Shown here: positions 1 to 6,084 of the stretch, in pieces | How the letters are laid out: each line of letters opens with the position of its first letter | How positions within the stretch are numbered: the stretch's first letter is position 1 | From: an uncultured Eubacteriales bacterium | GTDB taxonomy: Bacteria; Bacillota; Clostridia; Lachnospirales; Bianqueaceae | Length of the DNA stretch: 12,020 bases | NCBI GenBank assembly: GCA_902782895.1 | Contig: CACZPA010000165.1 | Span: 1-12,020, forward strand | Direction of reading: 5' to 3' | Notes under the pieces: generated by a model | Databases searched by the model: none | The model's input: the letters and a program-made list of their open reading frames with translations, nothing else | What the model was told of the DNA's origin: nothing | Translations under genes and position numbers: made by a program

Positions 1-15
1 TAATAAGATTTGATT

Positions 16-186
16 ATGGATATCCAGAATGAGGATTATCTGATTGTAGCTGGTAAACGATTGTCAGAAAAGGTAGAAGCCTTTTTCGAGCCTCCTGTAG
101 AGGATGGAACCAGATATAGTATGGAATATGCGATCATTTCAATGGATGACAGAACAATTTCTTATACAGAACTCTGCATTCTTTGA
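16..186 (+). CDS. Possible 56-residue small protein, unrecognised
   Basis: An ORF of 56 codons from ATG to TGA lies just after a double in-frame stop (TAATAA at 1-6). A TTG two codons upstream of the ATG is an alternative start. The peptide begins MDIQNEDYLIV and ends TISYTELCIL. It is acidic, has no obvious membrane segment, and I recognise no family. No convincing ribosome binding site precedes it in the few bases available. GC content is about 38%, clearly below the downstream genes, and codons such as AGA, ATA-rich and TTA-like choices differ from theirs. It could be a real small protein, a decayed gene remnant, or chance. The usual gene before rplS in Firmicutes is trmD, which must lie to the left if present. 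Confidence 0.3.
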   Translation: MDIQNEDYLIVAGKRLSEKVEAFFEPPVEDGTRYSMEYAIISMDDRTISYTELCIL

Positions 187-215
187 CAAACTGAAGAAAA
201 GAACTGAAAAAACGC

Positions 216-244
216 TTGCATCCTTGCTCTGTTCGTGTTATAAT
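216..244 (+). promoter_or_regulatory. rplS promoter, sigma-A type with extended -10
   Basis: The -10 box is a perfect TATAAT (239-244) preceded by TGT, giving the extended TGnTATAAT form at 236-244. The best -35 is TTGCAT (216-221) with a 17-base spacer; it matches TTGACA only in its first three positions, which the extended -10 can compensate. Just upstream, A-rich tracts at 197-200 and 207-212 sit where an UP element would bind the RNA polymerase alpha subunit. Transcription should start near 251, leaving a leader of about 138 bases before rplS. The strength fits a ribosomal protein gene. Confidence 0.8.
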
Positions 245-250
245 GCTAAA

Positions 251-388
251 GTCTGCAGGTAGAGCCTGCACCCGGTGATCCTCTGCGGGGGACACCTCAA
301 GAATTAAGGCTGCTCCGCTGCCGGACCGCTCAGCTTTCGATCAGCTGCGCGCGGGAATGAGCTGCTATGCATCAGGAGGAATTTTATC
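251..388 (+). promoter_or_regulatory. Structured rplS leader, probable L19 autoregulatory RNA
   Basis: The untranslated leader of rplS folds into clear hairpins. The first is TGCAGG (254-259) with CCTGCA (265-270) around a five-base loop. The second is GGTG (274-277) with CACC (293-296), continued inside by TCCTC (279-283) with GGGGA (288-292), a one-base bulge and a TGCG tetraloop. A weaker outer pairing, GCTCA (328-332) with TGAGC (358-362), lies closer to the gene. Ribosomal protein L19 leaders that bind their own product are a known Rfam class (L19_leader) in low-GC Gram-positives. The position and compact folding fit that class, but I could not compare to its covariance model. The Shine-Dalgarno AGGAGG is at 374-379. 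Confidence 0.6.
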
Positions 389-736
389 ATGAATGAAGAG
401 ATCATCAAACAGATCGAGAAGGAACAGATTAAAGAGGGGATTCCGGCTTTCCGCGTAGGCGACACGATCCGTGTATATGCCCGCATTAAGGAAGGTACCA
501 GAGAGAGAATCCAGATGTTCGAGGGAGTCGTTACCAGACGCCAGAACGGCGGCCTGCGCGAGACCTTCACCGTTCGCCGTATGTCCTATGGCGTTGGCGT
601 TGAGAAGACATGGCCTGTGAACTCACCGGTTCTTGACCACATCGATATCGTACGCCGTGGTACTGTTCGCCGCGCTAAGCTGTACTATCTGCGCGATCGT
701 ATCGGTAAGGCTGCTAAGGTTAAGGAGAAGATCTGA
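389..736 (+). CDS. rplS: 50S ribosomal protein L19
   Basis: This encodes bacterial ribosomal protein bL19, a 50S subunit protein located at the interface with the 30S subunit. The 115-residue product has the usual family length. It carries typical L19 segments: an N-terminal helix (MNEEIIKQIEKEQ), then PAFRVGDTIRVYARI (residues 19-33), QMFEGVVTRRQ (42-52), and a basic C-terminus ending in YYLRDRIGKAAKVKEKI. The ATG is preceded by AGGAGGA (374-380) with eight to nine bases of spacing, which fixes the start. The gene has its own strong promoter and folded leader upstream and a terminator 32 bases after its stop, so it looks monocistronic. Its codons are those of a highly expressed gene. Confidence 0.98.
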   Translation: MNEEIIKQIEKEQIKEGIPAFRVGDTIRVYARIKEGTRERIQMFEGVVTRRQNGGLRETFTVRRMSYGVGVEKTWPVNSPVLDHIDIVRRGTVRRAKLYYLRDRIGKAAKVKEKI

Positions 737-768
737 TACCTGCGGCGCTTGGCTTAATATCGGAACAT

Positions 769-800
769 AACGGGCAGGCGCAGTCTTGCCCGTTTCTTTT
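769..800 (+). terminator. Intrinsic terminator after rplS
   Basis: AACGGGCA (769-776) pairs perfectly with TGCCCGTT (787-794) around a ten-base loop, followed by a T-rich tail (793-800, one C interrupting). It closes the rplS transcript and separates it from lepB. Confidence 0.9.
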
Positions 801-856
801 ACAGATATACCATTATCTTTTGATACACTATAAGGTGACTTGATTTTTGCGGATCC

Positions 857-864
857 GGAAAGGG
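857..864 (+). promoter_or_regulatory. Ribosome binding site deciding the lepB start
   Basis: GGAAAGGG lies six bases before the ATG at 871. An upstream in-frame TTG at 847 has AAGGTGA (832-838) eight bases before it and would add eight residues (MRIRKGYE). I prefer the ATG because of codon strength and its purine-rich site, but the TTG cannot be excluded. Confidence 0.5.
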
Positions 865-870
865 TACGAA

Positions 871-1857
871 ATGGAGACACAGGATAACAATAAAGCAAGG
901 AACCGGGACACGAGAAATCTGTCCGAACTGCTGGAGATCGATTTTAACGCGGTTAAGGAGGGTTCCCCGTCCGGCACTTCACAGACGGAATCCACGCCTG
1001 CGGACGGTGCGGTTTCGGAGACGGACAGTGCAGCCGGTTCTGATTCTTATATGGAGTCTTTCTTTGAGGAAGACGACATGGGACTTGCCGCTTCTTCGGG
1101 GACAGGTTCCGGCAGCGGGATGTCGGCCGCTTTTGAGAGCGCCAAGACCGAAGCCATCAAGAGAGAAGATTCCGAGAAGATCACGGCTGCCGCGGCGGAG
1201 GAAGAGCCTGCACAGAAGGCGGCGCGCAAGCGTCCGGCTCTTCGTTTTACCAGGACCAAGGGTAAAACGGTAGTTTCCAAAGCATATGATCACGACGTGC
1301 CGGAGCAGGGCCGTACACTTAAGATCATCTTGGGTATTCTGGTCTGGACCAAGGATATCCTTCTGGCGCTTCTGATCGCGTGGCTGGTCATCACCTTTAT
1401 CGCGCAGAATTGCACTGTTGAGGGCACATCCATGCAGCCCACGCTGATGGATCAGAACCGTGTTCTGATCAACAAATTCATCTATCGTTTCACGGAGCCG
1501 CAGCGGGGAGACATCATTGTCTTCAAATGGCTCAATCCGGATACGAATAAAGAAGAATTCCTGATCAAACGTGTCATCGGGCTTCCGGGAGATACGATCG
1601 AATTGCTGAACGGCAATGTCTACGTTAACGAAGCTGTCTATGATGAAAGCGCTTATCTGGACGTGCGGACGATCAAGACAGGAGATATGGACGGCGAGAT
1701 TGTCGTACCGGACGGTGAGTATTTTGTGATGGGAGACAACCGCGGCAACAGCAAGGACAGCCGCTATAAAGTAGTGGGGACGGTTAAGAGATCACAGATT
1801 GTCGGCAAGGCTGCGTTCCGTATCTGGCCGCTCAAGGATTTTAAGTTCATTACGTGA
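871..1857 (+). CDS. lepB: Signal peptidase I with long acidic N-terminal extension
   Basis: Type I signal peptidase, a membrane-anchored serine protease that removes signal peptides from exported proteins on the outer face of the membrane. From the ATG the protein has 328 residues. Residues 1-150 form a hydrophilic region rich in Ser, Glu, Gly and Ala, ending in a basic patch (about 118-132). A single transmembrane helix follows (about 151-178). The catalytic domain then shows box B GTSMQPTL with nucleophile Ser187, box D KRVIGLPGD with general base Lys233, and box E GDNRGNSKDSR at 288-298. Firmicute signal peptidases are usually about 170-190 residues, so roughly 130-150 residues are extra and cytoplasmic. 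No confident promoter was found: TTTACA at 798-803 lacks a good -10. A strong terminator follows directly. Confidence 0.96.
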   Translation: METQDNNKARNRDTRNLSELLEIDFNAVKEGSPSGTSQTESTPADGAVSETDSAAGSDSYMESFFEEDDMGLAASSGTGSGSGMSAAFESAKTEAIKREDSEKITAAAAEEEPAQKAARKRPALRFTRTKGKTVVSKAYDHDVPEQGRTLKIILGILVWTKDILLALLIAWLVITFIAQNCTVEGTSMQPTLMDQNRVLINKFIYRFTEPQRGDIIVFKWLNPDTNKEEFLIKRVIGLPGDTIELLNGNVYVNEAVYDESAYLDVRTIKTGDMDGEIVVPDGEYFVMGDNRGNSKDSRYKVVGTVKRSQIVGKAAFRIWPLKDFKFIT

Positions 1858-1864
1858 GAATCAT

Positions 1865-1894
1865 TCCCCAGAGGGCTTTTCCTCTGGGGATTTT
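1865..1894 (+). terminator. Intrinsic terminator after lepB
   Basis: TCCCCAGAGG (1865-1874) pairs over ten bases with CCTCTGGGGA (1881-1890), with a six-base loop and a TTTT tail. This perfect GC-rich stem begins seven bases after the lepB stop. It implies that rbgA needs its own promoter or relies on readthrough. Confidence 0.92.
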
Positions 1895-1937
1895 CTGATA
1901 ATCAGACAGGGAATGGGCAACACGAAAAAACAAGATC

Positions 1938-2876
1938 ATGAATGAAAACAATGCAAATATAAACTGGTTCCCGGGGCATATGGCCAAGACCGAACGGCAG
2001 ATGCAGAAGAGCATCTCGCTGGTCGATCTGGTGATTGAGGTCGTTGACGCGAGAATACCTGTAAGCAGCAAGAATCCTTATCTGGATAAGCTTTGGAGCC
2101 GCAGACCGCGGATTATCGCGCTTAACAAAGCGGATCTAGCCGATCCGGAAGAGACGGCACGTTTTCGGAAATGGTATGAAGCGCAAGGCTACGGCACCAT
2201 CGCGATCGACGCTCTGCACGGTAAAGGAATGCGGGATATTCAGCCGCTTGCGCAGAAGCTCTGCGCGGACAAACTGCAGCGAGAGAAGGAGCGCGGACGG
2301 GAAGGACGAAGGCTTCGCCTGATGGTTACCGGGATTCCGAATGTGGGCAAATCTACCGTGATCAATCGCCTGACCGGACGCAGTGAAGCGGCCAAGACCG
2401 GGAATAAACCGGGTGTGACGCGGCATGAGCAGTGGATCCGCATCGGGTCTGACATGGAGCTTCTGGATACACCGGGAATCCTGTGGCCTAAATTTGAAGA
2501 CCCGGAGATCGGATTCAGGATCGCGTGTATCGGATCCATCTCGGAGGATGTTGTCGATACGTACACGATCGCGCTGCGGCTGTTTGATTATATCCGCCCA
2601 GGATACAGTAAAGAACTGGCGGCACGGTACCGTTTTACGGAAGATGAGCTGGCACTGACCGCAGAAGAACTGCTGCCGGTACTGGCTCAGCACCGAGGAT
2701 TCGTACTGGGGCGCGGCCGGCTGGATCTGGAACGGGCCGCGAATACTTTCCTGGATGATTACCGCAGCGGGCGGATCGGACGGATCACGCTGGAACAGTG
2801 CCCGGAGATTCCGTCGGATGACGGACAGGCAGCAAGCACGGACAATGCCGCGGCCGAAACGCCGGAAGGAAAATAA
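1938..2876 (+). CDS. rbgA: Ribosome biogenesis GTPase RbgA (YlqF)
   Basis: RbgA is a GTPase needed for late assembly of the 50S subunit. The 312-residue product shows the circularly permuted motif order of the YlqF/YawG family: G4 NKAD at residues 63-66 comes first, then G1 GIPNVGKST (132-140), G2 Thr161 in the PGVT segment, and G3 DTPG (177-180). The N-terminus has the family hallmark NWFPGHMAK (9-17). The C-terminal helical RNA-binding domain ends in a short low-complexity tail from about residue 292. The start is set by the hallmark, since the Shine-Dalgarno upstream is very poor. A -10-like GATAAT (1897-1902) lies after the lepB terminator but has no recognisable -35. rnhB begins two bases after its stop. 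Confidence 0.96.
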   Translation: MNENNANINWFPGHMAKTERQMQKSISLVDLVIEVVDARIPVSSKNPYLDKLWSRRPRIIALNKADLADPEETARFRKWYEAQGYGTIAIDALHGKGMRDIQPLAQKLCADKLQREKERGREGRRLRLMVTGIPNVGKSTVINRLTGRSEAAKTGNKPGVTRHEQWIRIGSDMELLDTPGILWPKFEDPEIGFRIACIGSISEDVVDTYTIALRLFDYIRPGYSKELAARYRFTEDELALTAEELLPVLAQHRGFVLGRGRLDLERAANTFLDDYRSGRIGRITLEQCPEIPSDDGQAASTDNAAAETPEGK

Positions 2877-2878
2877 AA

Positions 2879-3529
2879 ATGCCCAGAAGAACACAGGAAC
2901 AATGGATCGAGCATTATCATGAGATGTCTGAAGCGGAAAACAGGCTGCGCGAGCAGGGCTATACGCTGATCTGCGGTGTCGATGAGGTCGGCCGCGGACC
3001 GCTGGCAGGTCCGGTAATGGCCGGAGCGGTGATCCTGCCTCCGGATACGGAGCTTGTAATTCCCGGCGTCGACGATTCCAAAAAGGTCAGCGCGAAGAAA
3101 CGCGCAGAGCTTTACGACGTGATCCGGGAAAAAGCGATCGCCTGGGCAGTCGGCGCGGCGGATGTGGAAACGATCGACAGAATCAATATCCTGCAGGCAA
3201 CGATGCTTGCGATGCGCAGAGCGATCGCGCAGCTGACACTGCAGCCGGACGCGCTTCTGATCGACGCGCTTACACTGCATGATATCAGCATCCCCCAGCA
3301 GCCGATCGTTCACGGCGACGCGCGGTCAGTTTCGATAGCGGCCGCCAGTATTCTGGCTAAAGTCACCAGGGACACGCTGATGGAGGAGCTGGATGAGCTG
3401 TATCCGCAGTACGGCTTTCGCGATAACAAGGGATACGGCACAGCCGCGCATATCGCGGCGATCAGGGAATACGGTCCGTGCCCGATCCACAGAAGGACTT
3501 TTATCGGGCATTTTGTAGAGTCAGATTGA
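2879..3529 (+). CDS. rnhB: Ribonuclease HII
   Basis: RNase HII cuts the RNA strand of RNA/DNA hybrids and incises at single ribonucleotides left in DNA. The 216-residue protein has the expected length. The metal-binding acidic residues are visible: Asp35 and Glu36 in GVDEVGRGPLAGPV, Asp129 in ALLIDA, and Asp165 in ASILAKVTRD. The typical GYGTAAH and HRRTF segments are also present (186-191 and 204-208). The ATG is served by GGAAGGA (2864-2870), which lies inside the last codons of rbgA, so the two genes are likely translationally coupled. The stop codon overlaps the proposed TTG start of yraN. The rbgA-rnhB-yraN order is common in Firmicutes. Confidence 0.97.
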   Translation: MPRRTQEQWIEHYHEMSEAENRLREQGYTLICGVDEVGRGPLAGPVMAGAVILPPDTELVIPGVDDSKKVSAKKRAELYDVIREKAIAWAVGAADVETIDRINILQATMLAMRRAIAQLTLQPDALLIDALTLHDISIPQQPIVHGDARSVSIAAASILAKVTRDTLMEELDELYPQYGFRDNKGYGTAAHIAAIREYGPCPIHRRTFIGHFVESD

Positions 3530-3894
3530 AGAATAACAACAGACAGACAGGCACACAGATGGAGCATGCCGCGGCTCGCTGGCTGGAAAGCCGCGGAGCA
3601 CATGTTCTGGAACAGCAATACCGGTCACGGCACGGCGAAATCGACCTGATCTATGAGGAAGAGGGACAGCTTGTTTTCGGCGAGGTCAAGTATCGGACTT
3701 CGCAGCGCTACGGTACCCCCGCAGAAGCTGTCGATGCCGTAAAAAGGCGCCGGATCGCTTATACCGCGCAGACCTATATGCTGCAGAAAGGGATTAATGA
3801 CGTGCCGGTGCGTTTTGACGTGATCGAAATGATGGAGCAGGACGGCCGGTTGTATATCCGCGTTCTGAAGGACGCGTTCCGGCCGGGAGAATAA
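3526..3894 (+). CDS. yraN: YraN family protein (UPF0102), nuclease-like fold
   Basis: A member of the YraN/UPF0102 family, related to Holliday-junction-resolvase-like endonucleases; its cellular role is unsettled. I choose TTG at 3526, which overlaps the rnhB stop as TTGA and gives 122 residues, close to the family length. It keeps the conserved N-terminus (MKNNNRQTGTQMEHAAARWL), which an ATG at 3559 would cut away. A GTG at 3478 would overlap rnhB by 52 bases for no gain. The candidate nuclease residues are HGEID (Glu38, Asp40) and FGEVKYR (Glu53, Lys55), as in PD-(D/E)XK enzymes, with RFDVIEM (96-102) near the end. There is little Shine-Dalgarno sequence, so translation probably depends on termination of rnhB. 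The gene call is firm; the start is moderately sure. Confidence 0.88.
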   Translation: MKNNNRQTGTQMEHAAARWLESRGAHVLEQQYRSRHGEIDLIYEEEGQLVFGEVKYRTSQRYGTPAEAVDAVKRRRIAYTAQTYMLQKGINDVPVRFDVIEMMEQDGRLYIRVLKDAFRPGE

Positions 3895-3915
3895 TTCGTA
3901 AAGGAGGATCCGCGG

Positions 3916-4761
3916 ATGCAAGAGCTGACAAGCAGAACCTGGAACGTTCATGAACAGGACGGAACAGTGTATTTTACGGTGCCTTCTTTTGAGCAGACCG
4001 GGCTTGTAAGGCACGGATTCTCTTCCCGGATCGGCGGATTCAGCCGGGATCCGTACGGAATGAATCTCAGTATCACGAGCGATGATGATCCGGAGAATGT
4101 GCTGCTTAATTACCGGAAGATGGCCGGGATCCTGGGCTGCAAGGCAGAGGATATGGTTGTGTCCGCACAGGTCCACGGGACACAGATCCTGCGTGTAGGA
4201 CGGAGCGACCGCGGCAAGGGCGTGACCAGACCGCGGGAGATCACAGGAATCGACGGCCTGATCACCGATGAATCGGATGTCTGTCTTGTCACGATTCATG
4301 CGGACTGTGTTCCGGTATATCTGCTGGATCCGGTCAAAAAAGCAATCGGTCTCGCGCACGCGGGCTGGCGCGGGACGGCCGCGCAGATCGTGGCTGTTAC
4401 CGTACGGCATATGCAGGAGGCTTTCGGGACGGATCCAGCGGATCTGATCGCCGCGATAGGGCCTTCTATTGGACCGGACTGTTTTGAGTGCGGAGAGGAA
4501 CTGATCCCGGAGTTTGAGAAGACTTTCGGGGCAGAGGCAAGACGATTCTTCCGCAAGGCCGAGGCACCGGGCAAATACTATGGCGATCTATGGGAGGCGA
4601 ATCGGACAGCGCTGATCGCAAGCGGTGTGCGTCCGGAATCGATTACCGTAACGGATCTTTGCACGGCTTGCCGGCCGGATATCTTCCATTCCTACAGGAA
4701 AACAAAGACACCGGGAAGAATGGCGGCTTTTCTGGAGCTTAAGGGAGCGGATAACGGATGA
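3916..4761 (+). CDS. pgeF: PgeF/YfiH family multicopper-like purine nucleoside phosphorylase
   Basis: This is a member of the YfiH/PgeF (former laccase-domain, DUF152) family. Characterised members have purine nucleoside phosphorylase and adenosine deaminase activity, and Escherichia coli PgeF affects fidelity of peptidoglycan precursor synthesis. The 281-residue protein carries the metal-site residues His87 (QVHGT), Cys131 (IHADCVP) and His148 (LAHAGWRGT). It also has the conserved AAIGPSIGPDCFECG (179-193) and the C-terminal CTACRPDIFHSYRK (249-262). A strong site, AAGGAGGAT at 3901-3909, sits six bases before the ATG. The last codon overlaps the next gene's start as ATGA. Many Firmicutes carry the homologue ylmD in the division cluster instead, so its place here is lineage-specific. 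Confidence 0.93.
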   Translation: MQELTSRTWNVHEQDGTVYFTVPSFEQTGLVRHGFSSRIGGFSRDPYGMNLSITSDDDPENVLLNYRKMAGILGCKAEDMVVSAQVHGTQILRVGRSDRGKGVTRPREITGIDGLITDESDVCLVTIHADCVPVYLLDPVKKAIGLAHAGWRGTAAQIVAVTVRHMQEAFGTDPADLIAAIGPSIGPDCFECGEELIPEFEKTFGAEARRFFRKAEAPGKYYGDLWEANRTALIASGVRPESITVTDLCTACRPDIFHSYRKTKTPGRMAAFLELKGADNG

Positions 4762-6080
4762 AACACTTAGTTACAGGAATCGTTCCCGGCAGTATCGCGG
4801 AGGAGCTCGGAATCGAGGCGGGTGACTGTCTGTGCGCCATTGACGGACACGATATCGAAGACGTTCTGGACTATGATTTCTATACAAACGCCGAAAAAAT
4901 TCTGCTGGATATGGAGACAGTGGACGGAGAGCCGTACCAGGCAGAGATCGAGAAGAACGAGAACGAAGATATCGGACTGCTGTTTGAAGACTCCTTTATG
5001 GGAGCCTATAAGCGCTGCAGCAACGCGTGTATCTTCTGTTTTATCGATCAGCTGCCCAAAGGAATGCGGCCGACGCTTTACTTTAAGGACGATGATTCGC
5101 GGCTGTCCTTCCTGAACGGAAACTATATCACGATGACGAATATGAAGCAGAAAGATATCGACAGAATCATCCGCTTCCATATGTCGCCGATGAATGTATC
5201 CGTGCATACGACGGATCCCGAGCTGCGCGTCAGGATGCTCAAGAATCCCCGCGCCGTGGAGATCATGAAGCAGATGCGGCAGTTCTATAACGCGCGGATC
5301 GTGATGAACGGTCAGATCGTATTGTGCCGCGGGATCAACGACGGGGCTGCGCTCGAGCGGACACTGACGGATCTGATGGAATTTGTCCCCATGATGCAGA
5401 GCCTGTCGATCGTCCCGGTCGGTCTGACAAAGTATCGGGAAGGCCTCTATCCACTGGAGCCTTTTACCAGAGAAGACGCACGGGCCTTGATCCGGCAGGT
5501 TGAGCCGTGGCGGGAGAAATGCTTCAAACAGTATGGGCTGCATTTCGTACATCTTGCCGATGAATTCTACATTCTGGCGGAGGAGCCTCTTCCGCCAAAA
5601 GAAGCGTATGACGGCTACCTCCAGATCGAAAACGGCGTCGGGATGATGCGGCTTTTCCTGGACGAGGCAGAGGAAGCGATCGCGGCAATCCCCGCGGACG
5701 CGAAGGGCAGCGGTACGGTAAGCGTTGTTACAGCGCAGTGCGCCTATCCGTTTATACAGGATACGGTGGACCGGATCCTTGAGAGGGTACCGGGCGGGAA
5801 AGTACAGGTCTTCTGCATCCGGAATGATTTCTTCGGAGAGCACATTACCGTGACAGGACTGCTGACCGGAAAGGACATACTCAATCAGCTGCAGGACAAG
5901 GATCTTGGCGATCTTATCCTTCTCCCGGGGAATCTCCTGCGCTCGGACGCGCCGATCCTGCTCGACGATGTGACCGTAGAGGCTCTGAAAGAGGCTTTAC
6001 AGACAGAGATAGATAGTGTACAATCATCTGGCAGGGATTTTGTTCACCAGATTGTGACCTGTTTAATGAAGGAGCGTTAA
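4758..6080 (+). CDS. DUF512 family radical-SAM protein with N-terminal PDZ-like domain
   Basis: A putative radical-SAM iron-sulfur enzyme of the DUF512 family, found in Clostridia and, as a related set, in cyanobacteria; its substrate is unknown. The 440-residue protein begins with a PDZ-like domain (about 1-65: IVPGSIAEELGIEAGDCL). Next comes a CX3CX2C cluster motif, Cys87, Cys91 and Cys94 in RCSNACIFCF, which should bind the 4Fe-4S cluster. Further conserved blocks are DDDSRLSFLNGNY (111-123), the MNVSVHTTDPELR segment (145-157) and VPVGLTKYR (219-227). The C-terminal DUF512 part holds NDFFGEHITVTGLLTG (356-371) and LLPGNLLRSD (388-397). It overlaps pgeF by four bases, and AAGGGAG (4741-4747) serves its ATG. 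It ends four bases before der, and its last codons contain a probable promoter. Confidence 0.93.
   Translation: MKHLVTGIVPGSIAEELGIEAGDCLCAIDGHDIEDVLDYDFYTNAEKILLDMETVDGEPYQAEIEKNENEDIGLLFEDSFMGAYKRCSNACIFCFIDQLPKGMRPTLYFKDDDSRLSFLNGNYITMTNMKQKDIDRIIRFHMSPMNVSVHTTDPELRVRMLKNPRAVEIMKQMRQFYNARIVMNGQIVLCRGINDGAALERTLTDLMEFVPMMQSLSIVPVGLTKYREGLYPLEPFTREDARALIRQVEPWREKCFKQYGLHFVHLADEFYILAEEPLPPKEAYDGYLQIENGVGMMRLFLDEAEEAIAAIPADAKGSGTVSVVTAQCAYPFIQDTVDRILERVPGGKVQVFCIRNDFFGEHITVTGLLTGKDILNQLQDKDLGDLILLPGNLLRSDAPILLDDVTVEALKEALQTEIDSVQSSGRDFVHQIVTCLMKER
5996..6024 (+). promoter_or_regulatory. Internal sigma-A-type promoter for der-plsY-gltX
   Basis: TTTACA (5996-6001, five of six to consensus) and TACAAT (6019-6024, five of six) are separated by exactly 17 bases. 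They lie inside the 3' end of the DUF512 gene, 60 bases before the der ATG. The codons there (TTA, ATA, AGT, GTA, CAA, TCA, TCT) depart from the GC-ending codons used nearby, as expected if the DNA must also act as a promoter. Transcription would begin near 6031, giving der a leader of about 54 bases. Confidence 0.65.
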
Positions 6081-6084
6081 AGAT

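Noticed and set aside
183..188. Perfect TTGACA as a -35 box
   Set aside because: No -10-like sequence lies 16-18 bases downstream; the region there is an A-tract. It also overlaps the end of the small ORF.
798..834. Promoter for lepB (TTTACA with TGATAC, or TATAAG at 829-834)
   Set aside because: With correct spacing the -10 is poor, and the better -10 is 25 bases from the -35. Not strong enough to annotate.
979..1293. Overlapping ORFs on both strands within the lepB N-terminal region
   Set aside because: The region is GC-rich low-complexity coding sequence, so other frames stay open. The lepB frame is continuous with the catalytic domain.
1895..1905. Palindrome CTGATAATCAG before rbgA as an operator or promoter
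   Set aside because: Eleven bases with a GATAAT inside but no -35; a palindrome of this size can occur by chance.
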